DNA of 64,000 nt from DATEOR01 sp046733475 (GCA_046733475.1 JBKPPF010000001.1:1-64000); one strand, 5' to 3'. Shown: positions 24,926-34,171, counted from the stretch's first letter. The notes: a model not told the origin generated them from the sequence alone. Translations and numbers: made by a program.

Positions 24926-25138
24926 CTACGGGACGATCTCGGCGTTCGCCTCTGGCCGTATCGCATGCCAGATGCGAAGGTGAATCTCGATCTCGCGCCT
25001 CTCCTGATCCTGCTCGGGGGCGTCGATCCGATAGACCTCGGCCATGCTTCCGCCGGCCGACTCGGCGGTAAAGCCCGCGCGTCGGAAGCTCTCACAGAGA
25101 TCGTCTACGAGGTCAGTCTCGGAAAGGCGAATCAACAT
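24926..25138 (-). CDS. Small conserved-looking protein of unknown function
   Basis: A 70-residue protein starting MLIRLSETDLVDDLCESFRR, with AGFTAESAGGSMAEVYRID and a charged EQDQERREIEIHLRIWHAIR tail. An almost matching N-terminus (MKIRVSDPSLVDDL) occurs in the decayed fragment 360 bp upstream, so the two belong to one family. The alpha/beta pattern suggests a compact ferredoxin-like fold. No function can be assigned. Confidence 0.5.
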   Translation of the reverse strand: MLIRLSETDLVDDLCESFRRAGFTAESAGGSMAEVYRIDAPEQDQERREIEIHLRIWHAIRPEANAEIVP

Positions 25139-25158
25139 CGGGCCGCAGTGCCTAGAGC

Positions 25159-25504
25159 CTATCTTCGGCAGAGGCCCGGCGTTGCCCGACACTCGTTGGA
25201 GCGCGTAGCCGGCGCCAAGCGCTCTAGCCCCTGCCCGGGCCGCGAGCCGTCGTCGAACTCGAGCGAGTCGAGAAAGGCGCTTACGACATCGGGGCCGAAC
25301 TGGGAGCCGGCGGCTCCCTGAGGATCCGCGCTGCCTCGGCGTGGGGGAGAGCGGGTCGATAGACGCGGTCGCTCGTCAGGGGTCGAATGAGTCGGCCACC
25401 GCTCCGATGCGCCCGACCAAGGGGATGTTGACGGCGCGCCGCTTGGCTTCGAGAAGCCAGAGCAGGTCGTCGACGAGCGAGGGGTCGCTCACTCGTATCT
25501 TCAT
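25159..25504 (-). pseudogene. Chimeric remnant: small-protein start joined to HD-GYP tail
   Basis: ATG 25504 opens MKIRVSDPSLVDDLLWLLEA, like the start of the neighbouring small protein, then runs straight into RRAVNIPLVGRIGAVADSFD, the end of an HD-GYP cyclic di-GMP phosphodiesterase domain, and stops. After one missing base the HD-GYP sequence continues (PLTSDRVYRPALPHAEAARI). After another shift comes AGSQFGPDVVSAFLDSLEF, stopping at 25159. HD-GYP domains normally read VADxFDALTSDRPYRPALP. This is a fusion by deletion followed by frameshifts, and it is clearly non-functional as a phosphodiesterase because the HD and GYP residues are gone. Confidence 0.7.
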
Positions 25505-25633
25505 GGCCGCAGAGCTCGCCCGGGGTGCCGCAGTGGGCTAGCCATCTCACTGTCGCGGCTTCCGGTGCCGGCGTCAAATCCCGCTTGAGCCGCTCGACCC
25601 TCAAGGGGGCGGCTCGACCATCGTCACGGCCGA

Positions 25634-26671
25634 TCAAGCCCGCCGCCGCCGCCGGCGGCGCGGCCGCGCGGCCGACAGAGGTTCCTCGAGACTGAGGCCG
25701 GCTCCGACGGCCACACACGTGAGGGGCGAGTCGACGATCGTGACGGCCAGGCCCGTCTCGTCCCGCAGTCGCTGATCCATGCCGCGTAGAAGCGCTCCGC
25801 CACCGACAAGCACGAGTCCGCGTTTCATCACGTCCGCCGCCAATTCCGCCGGCGCTCGCTCAAGGGTGCCCTTCACTGCATCGACTATCTGATCGACGGG
25901 CGCGCGCATTGCCTCCCTCACCTCCGAGGCGCCGAGCCTTTCCCTTCGAAGAAGACCTGTGGTGAAGTCGCGTCCGCGAATCTCCGCCTCGTCCTCCTCA
26001 CCTACCGGCCAGGCCGATCCGATGGCGAGCTTCACGCCCTCGGCGCCTTCCCCGCCGACGAGAAGGTTGCGGCGTGCTTTTGCATAGCGGACGATTGCAT
26101 CGTCCATCTCGTAGCCTCCGACGCGGATCGAGTTCTCGACCGCGAGCGCGCCGAGGGAGGTGATCGCGACCTCCGTCGTTCCGCCGCCGATGTCGACGAC
26201 CATGCTGCCGACCGGCTCGGCCACGGGCAGATCCGCCCCGATGGCGGCGGCCATCGCCTCCTCGATCAGGGAAACCTCGCCGGCCCCGGCGGCGAGAGTC
26301 GCCTCATGAACCGCGTCCCGCTCGACGCCTGTCATGCCGCTCGGGACACACAGCACGACGCGCGGCCTTCGCAAGCGCCGGCGGCCGATCGCCTTTTGGA
26401 TGAAGTGGCGGAGCATCTGCTCGGTGATATCGAAGTCGGTGATGACTCCGTGTCGAAGCGGTCGCGTCGCGCGGATCGAGGCAGGCGTTCGTCCGATCAT
26501 CTCCCTCGCTTGGTCGCCGACCGCGAGCACGTCGTTCGTCTCCGCGTTGATCGCGATCACGGAGGGCTCGAACAAGACGATGCCCTCGCCACGCAGAAAG
26601 ACGACCGTGTTCGCCGTGCCGAGGTCGACGGCAAGGCTGCCGCCGAGGCCGCCGAATATTCGCGAAGACAA
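25634..26671 (-). CDS. mreB: Rod-shape protein MreB
   Basis: The 345-residue actin homologue polymerises under the membrane and guides side-wall peptidoglycan synthesis. ATP-site motifs are LAVDLGTANTVVF (phosphate 1), SMVVDIGGGTTEVAI (phosphate 2) and LVGGGALLRGM (adenosine). A longer frame exists upstream but lacks family sequence. TTG 26671, preceded by the ribosome binding site GGGAGAGG, gives normal length. A basic tail (RPRRRRRRRA) ends the protein. mreC, mreD and rodA are not next to it, and the divergent neighbour is a wall hydrolase. Confidence 0.92.
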   Translation of the reverse strand: MSSRIFGGLGGSLAVDLGTANTVVFLRGEGIVLFEPSVIAINAETNDVLAVGDQAREMIGRTPASIRATRPLRHGVITDFDITEQMLRHFIQKAIGRRRLRRPRVVLCVPSGMTGVERDAVHEATLAAGAGEVSLIEEAMAAAIGADLPVAEPVGSMVVDIGGGTTEVAITSLGALAVENSIRVGGYEMDDAIVRYAKARRNLLVGGEGAEGVKLAIGSAWPVGEEDEAEIRGRDFTTGLLRRERLGASEVREAMRAPVDQIVDAVKGTLERAPAELAADVMKRGLVLVGGGALLRGMDQRLRDETGLAVTIVDSPLTCVAVGAGLSLEEPLSAARPRRRRRRRA

Positions 26672-26872
26672 TGCCGAGCCTCTCCCAGGGGGGACGCTAC
26701 CGACCTTGGAGAGATGGAGTAGCAAGGGGTGCCCGTCGTTGCCCAGATCCAGCACGACGTCTGTTAGGGTCGCCGCTTCGCAGAGCAGCCGCACACCCCG
26801 TCCCGGTTCGGGCTGGTGCGCCGATCGGCAGCGCGTGAGCCTGCTCGAGCCGGATCGATCAGGGAGGTTTGG

Positions 26873-28234
26873 ATGAGCGACGCCGCCTTGCTGGAAGGAC
26901 CTCAACGCGACCTCGGCGCGCGTGAGCTGTGGCAACGCTCCCTTGTCCGCTCACGAGAGCGCCGCGGGCGCGCGGCAGTCGGCGAGGTGGCGCCCCGCAG
27001 CCTCGTCTCCCAGGCGCTCCTGGATCTCGACGGGCCGCAGGTGTACGAGCTCCCGGTCTCTACGCGCGACCTCTCCCACCCGGATATCTGGTCGCTCTCT
27101 CTCGCGATTGCCGAGGCAAAGCGCCGCGCCGCCGAACGCGGCTTCCTTCCTCAGGCTCGCGTCGCGGGCGCCTCACTCGTCGTCGCGGCAGTGGCAGCGG
27201 CGCTACCGAGCCCGAGCGGTGCCCACAGCCGGACAAGATCCGGCCGCCTCGTCCATGAGCATGTTCAGCTCCTGCGCATCGGCAGCCGTGGCCAAGCTGT
27301 GGCGCACATTCAGAAGGCCCTTGGCGTCGCGCTGGACGGGGTCTTCGGGCCAAAGACGCGCGCCGCGGTGCGTGCCTTTCAGCGCTCGGAGCATCTCGAG
27401 GTCGACGGCATCGTCGGGCCTCAGACCCGCCGCGCGCTCTTCGGAGCTAGGGCCCAAGGCGCTCGCATTCTGCACGGGTGGTGGGTGAAGCCGGTCCAGC
27501 TTGCCCTCCACGTGCAGGTGGACGGCGACTATGGGCCCGTGAGCCGCGCCGCGGTCCGCGACTTTCAGCGTCGGCATGCACTCACGGTCGATGGGATCGT
27601 CGGACCCCAGACGCTTCGAGCCCTTGCCCTCACCCGCAGCGGACGGCCACACGCACACCCGCACTACATTCGCGCCTGGTGGGTTGCGCCCGTTCAGCGG
27701 ACTCTCGACGTCCCGGTCGACGGCGTATACGGGCCGGTGACAAGAGCGGCCGTTCGAGCCTTCCAGAAGCGCAAAGGGCTCATCGTCGACGGAGTCGTCG
27801 GGCCGCAGACCCTCAGCGCGTTGGGGATTCGTCAACCCTCGGGCGGTGGCGGCAACGGAAGCCACAGTCACGCACACGCGAGCCGAGGGGCACGTGTGGT
27901 CGCGACGGCAAAGCGCTATCTCGGAACCCCGTACCGCTGGGGCGGCGCATCGCCCGCGACCGGGTTCGACTGCTCAGGTTTCGTGATGTACGTCTACGCG
28001 AAATTCGGTGTTTCGTTGCCCCACAACGCCGCCGCGCAATACGGCTATGGACGTCCCGTAAGCCGGGCTCAGTTGCGCCCGGGCGACCTCGTCTTCTTCG
28101 ACGGCTTGGGACACGACGGCATCTACGTAGGCGGGGGACGCTTCATTCACTCCCCGCACACAGGAGACGTCGTCAAGATCTCGTCGTTGTCGGGCTGGTA
28201 TGCGGACACGTACGTGGGCGCCCGTCGGCTCTAG
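26873..28234 (+). CDS. NlpC/P60 peptidoglycan hydrolase with three PG-binding repeats
   Basis: The 453-residue protein has a cytoplasmic-looking N-terminal region (1-95), one hydrophobic segment (97-117), three peptidoglycan-binding-1 domains (about 131-190, 203-253, 270-318; each with DGxxGPxTRAAVRxFQ), a His/Ser linker and an NlpC/P60 domain with catalytic Cys367 in FDCSGF and His in GHDGIYVGGGRFIHSP. It should cut peptide stems in peptidoglycan. ATG 26873 has the ribosome binding site AGGGAGG. It is transcribed divergently from mreB, which suggests coordinated wall growth. The long N-terminal cytosolic part is unusual. Confidence 0.9.
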   Translation: MSDAALLEGPQRDLGARELWQRSLVRSRERRGRAAVGEVAPRSLVSQALLDLDGPQVYELPVSTRDLSHPDIWSLSLAIAEAKRRAAERGFLPQARVAGASLVVAAVAAALPSPSGAHSRTRSGRLVHEHVQLLRIGSRGQAVAHIQKALGVALDGVFGPKTRAAVRAFQRSEHLEVDGIVGPQTRRALFGARAQGARILHGWWVKPVQLALHVQVDGDYGPVSRAAVRDFQRRHALTVDGIVGPQTLRALALTRSGRPHAHPHYIRAWWVAPVQRTLDVPVDGVYGPVTRAAVRAFQKRKGLIVDGVVGPQTLSALGIRQPSGGGGNGSHSHAHASRGARVVATAKRYLGTPYRWGGASPATGFDCSGFVMYVYAKFGVSLPHNAAAQYGYGRPVSRAQLRPGDLVFFDGLGHDGIYVGGGRFIHSPHTGDVVKISSLSGWYADTYVGARRL

Positions 28235-28358
28235 ACGACTAGGCGGGCCCACCGTTTCCCTCTAGCCGCCCGGTTGCGCTTCGTACTGCGCCGAAAGGCG
28301 AAGCGTCCGTCTCGCCAGGGGGCTTTTCAAACCTCTGCGTAGTACCGATCATGACTTC

Positions 28359-28829
28359 GTGGGCAAGCGGGGTCATGTGGTGGTCATCTCCGGGTTGCTC
28401 GTCTCCGTGGCATTCCTCGGGCTGGGTGTCGGCGGCTGCTTCGCCACTGAAGCCGACCGCAAGGCAGACCTACGAAACCGAGTGGAGGAGTTGATTCCCG
28501 CAAACGGGCAGGTGCTCGTCATCCACTACGGCGAATGCGTGGAGTTGGCGTCAAGCCCCTCGTGCGCGCAAGTCGTTTTCAAGATGCCCGAGCGCGATTC
28601 GGCTTTGCGCGCCGCCCTTGTGCGCGCGGAGGCAAAGCGCAACGGCTGGACGATCTCCCATACCGATGATGCCCAGGGCGGATGGTCAGTGTTCGCGAAA
28701 CGGAATGGCTACACGGCCATGGTTGTGCTTTGGCGCTCGGAGGTGTACGACGTCGATTGCGACGATCACCCTGACCCACGATCAGAATCGGGAAAGGTCT
28801 GTTTCAACACGCTCAACGTGGAGGGGTAG
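28359..28829 (+). CDS. Putative lipoprotein of unknown function
   Basis: The 156-residue protein starts at GTG and has a signal helix (VVVISGLLVSVAFLGLGVGG) followed by Cys27 in GVGGC, a plausible lipobox. The mature part is alpha/beta, with CVELASSPSCAQ and later CDD and CFNTLN, four further cysteines that may form two disulfides. No domain is recognised. It stands between the NlpC/P60 gene and doxX on the same strand. Confidence 0.6.
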   Translation: MGKRGHVVVISGLLVSVAFLGLGVGGCFATEADRKADLRNRVEELIPANGQVLVIHYGECVELASSPSCAQVVFKMPERDSALRAALVRAEAKRNGWTISHTDDAQGGWSVFAKRNGYTAMVVLWRSEVYDVDCDDHPDPRSESGKVCFNTLNVEG

Positions 28830-28960
28830 TCATGGACGGCTCTGACGGCGAGGCTTCGAGTCGCCCATGAGCGTGCGGAGCGGATCCGCGAGCGGCAACT
28901 GACGAGTTCGTCGCGAATCGTCCGCTTTTCGCGCGGCGCTTGTCGGGGGAGGAGAGTGAG

Positions 28961-29476
28961 ATGTCGCTCGGCTTGCTGATCCTTCGCCTCGTTCTCGGCG
29001 CGATCATGGCCGCCCACGGGGCCCAGAAGCTCTTCGGCTGGTGGGGCGGCCCGGGAATGCAGCGCACCGCCGGCATGTGCGTCAACCTCGCATACCGGGC
29101 TCCGTTCGCCATGGCCTGCGGTCTGGGGCTTGCCGAGTTCGGGGGCGGTCTACTGCTCGCAGCGGGCCTCGCCACACCGCTCGGCGCATTGCTCGTCACG
29201 GTCGTCATGTTCAACGCCGTCTACCACGTGCACTGGCCGAAAGGCTTCTTCGTCGGGAACGGCGGCTACGAGTTCAACCTCCTGATCGCGGGCGCTTCAG
29301 TCGCCCTTGCCGGCACCGGGCCGGGCCGCTTCTCCCTCGACCACGCAATCGGCTGGGATGACCGGATCTCCGGCCCCTGGTGGGCTCTCGGTGTGGCCGG
29401 GGCGGCTGCCGCGGTCTCCCTCACGACCCTTACGCTCGGCAGGCGCCACGTGGAGCCGGAGACCGCCTCGGCCTAA
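28961..29476 (+). CDS. DoxX family membrane protein
   Basis: The 171-residue protein has the DoxX pattern: LGLLILRLVLGAIMAAHGAQ then KLFGWWGGPG, helices two and three (MACGLGLAEFGGGLLLAAGL), NAVYHVHWPKGFFVGNGGYE and a final helix. Family members are quinone- or thiol-linked membrane redox proteins, often near stress genes. ATG 28961 follows a strong ribosome binding site (GGGGGAGGAGAG). It precedes the AraC/solute-binding cassette by about 100 bp. Confidence 0.85.
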   Translation: MSLGLLILRLVLGAIMAAHGAQKLFGWWGGPGMQRTAGMCVNLAYRAPFAMACGLGLAEFGGGLLLAAGLATPLGALLVTVVMFNAVYHVHWPKGFFVGNGGYEFNLLIAGASVALAGTGPGRFSLDHAIGWDDRISGPWWALGVAGAAAAVSLTTLTLGRRHVEPETASA

Positions 29477-29535
29477 TCCGCCAGCGTTTCCGAATCCTCG
29501 CGGTACCTACGACAGGCTCGCCAGACCCGGACGCT

Positions 29536-29565
29536 GAACTTCTGAGGCCGCTGGACGTCTGAACG
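29536..29565 (+). promoter_or_regulatory. Conserved element upstream of the first AraC gene
   Basis: GAACTTCT-N10-GACGTCTGAACG ends 5 bases before the GTG. The same two blocks with the same 10-base spacing lie upstream of the second AraC gene (54111-54140), while surrounding sequence differs. It is probably the promoter or autoregulatory site. Confidence 0.6.
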
Positions 29566-29570
29566 GATTG

Positions 29571-30482
29571 GTGCAGGCGGACGCGACCACCCGGACGCTC
29601 TACGCGAACCAGCGGCTCCTGGCCGGGGAGTTCTGGTGCGCGCCCGACAGCACCCGGTGGCACAGCCTGAACAGCGTCTCCCCGGAACCGCACGTGATCT
29701 TTCCGCGGACGCCCGTGACCATCCGCCAGCTCGGGCGCGACCCGGTGATGTGCGACCGGAATCAGATTGTTTTCTACAACCCGGGACAGCAGTTCTTTCG
29801 GACGCTCAGGACCAGGGCCGGCGATCACTGCTACTACGTCGAGCTGTCTTCACAGCTCATGCTTCGCCTCGCCGGCGGGATGGGGGCATTTTCCTTCGCC
29901 TTCGGTCCCTGCGACGCCCCCGTCTTCCTGCTCCAGCGGCTGGCGGTCAGGCATTTACGGGATCCGCATCCGGACGAGCGCCTTGCCGACGAGGCGCTGA
30001 CGATCGCTGTGGAGAGCGCGATCGAGGGCGCGAGGATCTTCCACGGCCTCCGCGCGAGGCTGCGAGAGGCGACGCGCGCAGCTCACAGGGAAATCGTCGA
30101 CCAGACGAAGCAGCTTCTCGTCGCGCGCTACCGCGATCGTCTGACCATGTCCGAGATTGCCGCGTCGCTGGCCATCTCCCGCTTCCAGCTGAGCCGCATC
30201 TTCCGCGAGTGCACGGGCTTCTCGCTTCTCGGTTACCGCAACCAGCTGCGGGTTCGGGCCGCCTTCGACCGGCTGTCCGATCCGAATGTGCGGCTCTCCG
30301 CCCTCGCAGGGGAGCTCGGCTACTCAAATCCCAGCCACCTGACGGCTGCATTTCGGGACGCATTCGGCTTCCTGCCCTCCGAGCTTCGCGGGCCGATCGA
30401 CCGAAACACCTTGAGCGACGTCCTAGCCCGACATTCGCCTACTACGAACGTGCGTCTTTCGGCAGCCACCGGCCCCAGCTGA
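29571..30482 (+). CDS. AraC-family transcription regulator (copy 1)
   Basis: The 303-residue protein has an N-terminal sensor part (EFWCAPDSTRWHSLN, FPRTPVTIRQLGRDPVMCDR) and a C-terminal AraC DNA-binding domain (about 185-275) with two helix-turn-helix units: LTMSEIAASLAISRFQLSRI and LSALAGELGYSNPSHLTAAF. It is closely similar along its whole length to the gene at 54144. GTG 29571 is chosen by comparison with that copy. It is followed by a solute-binding protein gene that it probably controls. The ligand is unknown. Confidence 0.9.
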   Translation: MQADATTRTLYANQRLLAGEFWCAPDSTRWHSLNSVSPEPHVIFPRTPVTIRQLGRDPVMCDRNQIVFYNPGQQFFRTLRTRAGDHCYYVELSSQLMLRLAGGMGAFSFAFGPCDAPVFLLQRLAVRHLRDPHPDERLADEALTIAVESAIEGARIFHGLRARLREATRAAHREIVDQTKQLLVARYRDRLTMSEIAASLAISRFQLSRIFRECTGFSLLGYRNQLRVRAAFDRLSDPNVRLSALAGELGYSNPSHLTAAFRDAFGFLPSELRGPIDRNTLSDVLARHSPTTNVRLSAATGPS

Positions 30483-30596
30483 CCGCCCTAGGGCAAGCGA
30501 CGCCGACGATCAGATCGCTGCACGGGCGTATTAAGCCGTTCCATCAGAGCCCGCTCCTTCGCGTCCGAAAGGCCGATCACACCGAAGGAGGCCAGC

Positions 30597-32261
30597 GTGA
30601 AACCGAAAGCCCGATTACGTCTTTTCACGGCGCTCGCAGCCGCGGCTACCTTCGCCGCCGCGGGGTGCGGGGGCGGGAGCGAAGGAGGAAGCGCGGGCTC
30701 GTCGAGTAGCGGCTCGACGGGACCCGCAGCTTCGGAGCAGGCGATCACGATCGGATGGGGAGCCGAGCCGCCCTCGCTCGATCCGGGTCTGGCCACGGAC
30801 GTGACCTCGTCCAACATCCTCCTCAACATCATGGATCCGCTGGTGAAGCTGGGCGCCGACCTCGAGCCGGTCCCCAGCCTCGCCGAGAGCTGGGACGTGA
30901 GTGGCGACGGGAAGACGGTGACGTTCCATCTGCGCGGCGACGGGAAGTGGACGAACGGCGATCCGGTCACCGCCGAGGACTTCGAGTGGTCCTGGAAGCG
31001 GACGGTGTCGCCGGAGCTGGCCGCCGACTACGCGTACCAGTTCTATGGAATCGTGGGCGCCGCCGACTACAACGCCTGCCAGAAGAACTGCGACGCGCTC
31101 CGCGACGAGGTCGGCGTCAAAGCCCTGGACGACCGGACCCTCCAAGTGAAGCTGACCTCCGCACAGCCGTGGTTCGTGCAGCAGGTGAGCCATCACTCCT
31201 TCCTGGCCGTTCACCCGGTGACCGTCGAGCAGTACGGCGACAGCTGGACCGATCCGAAGAACATCGTCACGGACGGCCCGTTCGAGCTCGAGTCGTGGGA
31301 GCACGACTCGTCGATCGACCTCGTGAAGAACGAGGAGTGGCGCAGCGCCGACGATGTCGCCCTCGGGCGCGTGAACGGCAAGATCATCGTCGACGGGACG
31401 ACCAAAGTGCAGGCTTTCGAGGCCGGCGAGGTGGACGCGCTCGACGCCGGCGGCCTTCCGCCCGGCGAGATCGCCCGCCTCAAGGAGACCCCGGAATACG
31501 AGGCATATCCCGCCCTCGGGACCTACTTCTACGGCCTCAACCTGGAGAACCTGCCCGACGTCCACGAGCGGCGCGCGCTCTCGCTCGCGATCGACCGGCG
31601 GACGATCGTTGACCAGATCGCACAAGCCGACCAGGTGCCGGCGACCGGGTTCTCGCCCGAGGGCCTGCCCGGGTTCGACACGTTCAATCCGAAGTCGCCG
31701 TGGACGCCCGAGAATGGGGACCTCGACGCCGCGAAGAAGGAACTGGCGGAGGCGAACAGCCCGAAGACGGAGCTGACGCTCTTCTACAACGACTCGCCGG
31801 GTCACAAGGAGATCGCCACCGCCGTCCAGGCGAGCTGGCAGGAGCTCGGCCTGACGACGACGTTGAAGCAGCAGGAATGGGCGCAGTTTCTCGAGTTCCT
31901 AGGGCCGCCGCCCAATCCCGCGGTCGATGTCTACCGCAGCGGCTGGATCGGCGACTACGTGGACGCGATCAACTTCCTGGAGCTCTGGACGTGCAAATCC
32001 GGTAACAACTCGTCGACCTTCTGCGACAAGGACTACGACGCCCTCGTCGAGCAGGCACGTTCGACGCAGGACGACCAGGCCCGCTACGAGATCTACGCCC
32101 AGCTCGAGCAGAAGCTCCTGGGCGAGGAAGGGGCCATCCCCGTCGTGCCGATCTACTGGTACACGTACCCCAACCTGGAGAAGCTCTCGATCAAGGACAG
32201 CTTCAGCGTCAACCTGCTGAGTCAGATCGACCTGACGAAGGTGGTCGTCAGGGAGCAGTAA
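30597..32261 (+). CDS. Family 5 extracellular solute-binding lipoprotein (copy 1)
   Basis: The 554-residue protein has a lipoprotein signal (AAAGC), a Gly/Ser linker and an SBP_bac_5 fold typical of peptide (Opp/Dpp) binding proteins: SLDPGLATDVTSSNILLNIM, LAESWDVSGDGKTVTFHLR, SLAIDRRTIVDQIAQADQVP, then a C-terminal lobe ending LSIKDSFSVN. It would capture peptides or similar solutes for an ABC importer. No permease or ATPase gene is adjacent, so it serves a transporter encoded elsewhere or acts as a sensor partner of the AraC regulator. It has the same length as its paralogue at 55170. Confidence 0.93.
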   Translation: MKPKARLRLFTALAAAATFAAAGCGGGSEGGSAGSSSSGSTGPAASEQAITIGWGAEPPSLDPGLATDVTSSNILLNIMDPLVKLGADLEPVPSLAESWDVSGDGKTVTFHLRGDGKWTNGDPVTAEDFEWSWKRTVSPELAADYAYQFYGIVGAADYNACQKNCDALRDEVGVKALDDRTLQVKLTSAQPWFVQQVSHHSFLAVHPVTVEQYGDSWTDPKNIVTDGPFELESWEHDSSIDLVKNEEWRSADDVALGRVNGKIIVDGTTKVQAFEAGEVDALDAGGLPPGEIARLKETPEYEAYPALGTYFYGLNLENLPDVHERRALSLAIDRRTIVDQIAQADQVPATGFSPEGLPGFDTFNPKSPWTPENGDLDAAKKELAEANSPKTELTLFYNDSPGHKEIATAVQASWQELGLTTTLKQQEWAQFLEFLGPPPNPAVDVYRSGWIGDYVDAINFLELWTCKSGNNSSTFCDKDYDALVEQARSTQDDQARYEIYAQLEQKLLGEEGAIPVVPIYWYTYPNLEKLSIKDSFSVNLLSQIDLTKVVVREQ

Positions 32262-32286
32262 CGCACTCCCGCCACCTGTCACGCCG

Positions 32287-32318
32287 GGCGGGCGAGGCTG
32301 TCGTCACCCTCGCCCGCC
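32287..32318 (+). terminator. Hairpin terminator after solute-binding gene 1
   Basis: Perfect 11-bp arms GGCGGGCGAGG and CCTCGCCCGCC with a 10-base loop lie 25 bases after the stop. A T/C-rich rather than pure T tail follows. Confidence 0.6.
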
Positions 32319-32361
32319 TCCTCTCATGCCGCATCCTCTGCTCCCCTGAGATACTTGCCCG

Positions 32362-32604
32362 ATGGACGAATCTCAGATTCACGTATCGATCGAAAAGCTG
32401 GTCGCCGAGGAGCACGAGCTCTGGGGCCGCGAGTCGGACGGCAGCGCGACCGACGACGATCGTCGCCGTCTCGAGCAGATCCGGCTCTCGCTCGACCAGT
32501 GCTGGGACTTTCTGCGCCAGCGCCGTGCCCGTCGCGACGCAGGCCAGGACCCGGACACGGCGGCCGCCCGCCCGCCCGAGGTCGTCGAGCGCTACGAGCA
32601 ATAG
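32362..32604 (+). CDS. DUF2630 protein
   Basis: The 80-residue protein is helical and charged: IEKLVAEEHELWGRESDGSA, then DDRRRLEQIRLSLDQCWDFL and RQRRARRDAGQDPD. This matches DUF2630, a short actinobacterial family of unknown function. GATACT lies 6 nt before the ATG and no ribosome binding site is seen, so the mRNA may be leaderless. An inverted repeat (GCGGAGCAAACG and CGTTCGCATGCTCCGC) follows at about 32612-32649. Confidence 0.8.
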   Translation: MDESQIHVSIEKLVAEEHELWGRESDGSATDDDRRRLEQIRLSLDQCWDFLRQRRARRDAGQDPDTAAARPPEVVERYEQ

Positions 32605-32728
32605 CGGGCTTGCGGAGCAAACGTCCCTGCGGGCGTTCGCATGCTCCGCTGGGGCCGGGACGGGGCTGCAGAGCTAGTCGGCCGAGAGGGCCGCGACCGC
32701 CGCCACGGCCCCCTCGGTTCTCAGCGAG

Positions 32729-34171
32729 CTAGGCGGCCAAATCGAACGCCGGCTCCATGACTTCCTGGGGCTGAGCGAGCTCGTCCCGCCGGATGAGCGT
32801 GAGGGCGGCGACGATCCCGATACCCGCGATGATGGCGCCGGCGACGAACGCGTCGGTGAACCCGTCGACCAGGGCACTGGGCACCGCCGTTCCGGCCGAC
32901 ACGGCATCGCTGGTTCGGGAGGTCGCGATGGTCGAGAGCGCCGCGATCCCGAGTGCTCCGCCGATTTGCTGCGACGTGTTGATCAGGCCGGAGGCCAGTC
33001 CCGCCTCGGCGGGCTCGACGCCCGCGAGCGCCGCGATTGTGATCGGCACGAACGAGAAGCCGATCCCGACCCCGATGAGCAGGAACCCCGGCAGAAGGTC
33101 GGTCACGTAGGAGCCGCCCACCGAGACCTGCGTGAAGAAGATCAGGCCTGCGGTGAGGAAGGTCATTCCTGCGACGAGCACCGGCTTGACGCCGACGCGC
33201 GTCACGAGCTGGGCGGCGACGCCCGACCAGATGATCGCCGTCCCGGCGACCGCGAGGTAGGCGATGCCGCTCTCCATCGCGGAGTACCCGAGCACCTGCT
33301 GCATGTAGAGCGTCAACATCAGGAACATGGAGAACATCGCCGTGCCCATGATGAATCCGGCCACGTTCGCGCCCGCCACGGTCTTGGTACGGAGCAGGCC
33401 GAAGCGCATGAGCGGCTCCGGATGCCGGAGCTCCCAGCCGACGAAGCCGGCGAGGAGGGCCAGGGAACCGACGGTGAACCCGATCGTCCGCCCGGCAAGC
33501 CAGCCTTCCTGCCCGGCCTGCGTGATCGCGTAGACGAGGGAGGAGAGGCCGGCGGTGACGAGCACCGCTCCGGGCAGGTCGAAGGTCTTCACGCTGGCGT
33601 CGCGGCTCTCGTCGAGCAGGATCGGCGCGAGAACGATCGCGAGTACCCCGACGGGGACGTTGACGAAGAAGATCCACTCCCAGCTCAGGGCGTCGGTGAG
33701 GATCCCGCCCATGAGAACTCCCGCGGCGGCGCCGAAGCCGCCGACTGCGCCCCAGACACCGAGCGCGACGTTCCGCTCGCGGCCCTCATGGAACGTCGTG
33801 GACAAGATGGAGAGCGCGGCGGGGGTGATGATCGCCGCGCCGAGCCCCTGGAACGCACGCGCCGTGATGAGCGACGCCTCCGACCAGGCAAGGCCGGCGA
33901 AGAGCGAAGAGAGGGTGAAGACGACGAGGCCGCCCAGGAAGATCCGCCTGCGCCCGAGGAGGTCGGCCGAGCGGCCTCCCAGGAGCAGGAACCCTCCGAA
34001 GAAGAGTGCATAAGCGCTGATCACCCACTGCAGGTTTTCCTGCGAGAACCCGAGATCGACCTGGATCGACGGCAGCGCCACGTTCACGATGGCGATGTCC
34101 AGGACGACCATGAACTGGACGACGCTGAGGAGCGCCAGTGCCAGCCACTTTCGTTTTGCCGTTGCGGTCAT
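32729..34171 (-). CDS. DHA2-family MFS drug/solute exporter (EmrB/QacA type)
   Basis: The 480-residue protein has 14 predicted helices. Motif D1/A region: LDIAIVNVALPSIQVDLGFS and GGRSADLLGRRRIF. Motif C: GVWGAVGGFGAAAGVLMGG. Such proton-driven antiporters export dyes, antibiotics and quaternary ammonium compounds. The substrate is not predictable. ATG 34171 has a ribosome binding site (AAAGGA). It is divergent from an HxlR regulator with an AT-rich operator region between them, the standard layout of an inducible efflux system. Confidence 0.9.
   Translation of the reverse strand: MTATAKRKWLALALLSVVQFMVVLDIAIVNVALPSIQVDLGFSQENLQWVISAYALFFGGFLLLGGRSADLLGRRRIFLGGLVVFTLSSLFAGLAWSEASLITARAFQGLGAAIITPAALSILSTTFHEGRERNVALGVWGAVGGFGAAAGVLMGGILTDALSWEWIFFVNVPVGVLAIVLAPILLDESRDASVKTFDLPGAVLVTAGLSSLVYAITQAGQEGWLAGRTIGFTVGSLALLAGFVGWELRHPEPLMRFGLLRTKTVAGANVAGFIMGTAMFSMFLMLTLYMQQVLGYSAMESGIAYLAVAGTAIIWSGVAAQLVTRVGVKPVLVAGMTFLTAGLIFFTQVSVGGSYVTDLLPGFLLIGVGIGFSFVPITIAALAGVEPAEAGLASGLINTSQQIGGALGIAALSTIATSRTSDAVSAGTAVPSALVDGFTDAFVAGAIIAGIGIVAALTLIRRDELAQPQEVMEPAFDLAA

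Noticed and set aside
24539..25504. tRNA-Gly as an integration site of a mobile element
   Set aside because: No integrase and no direct repeat of the tRNA 3' end was found, although decayed genes lie next to it.
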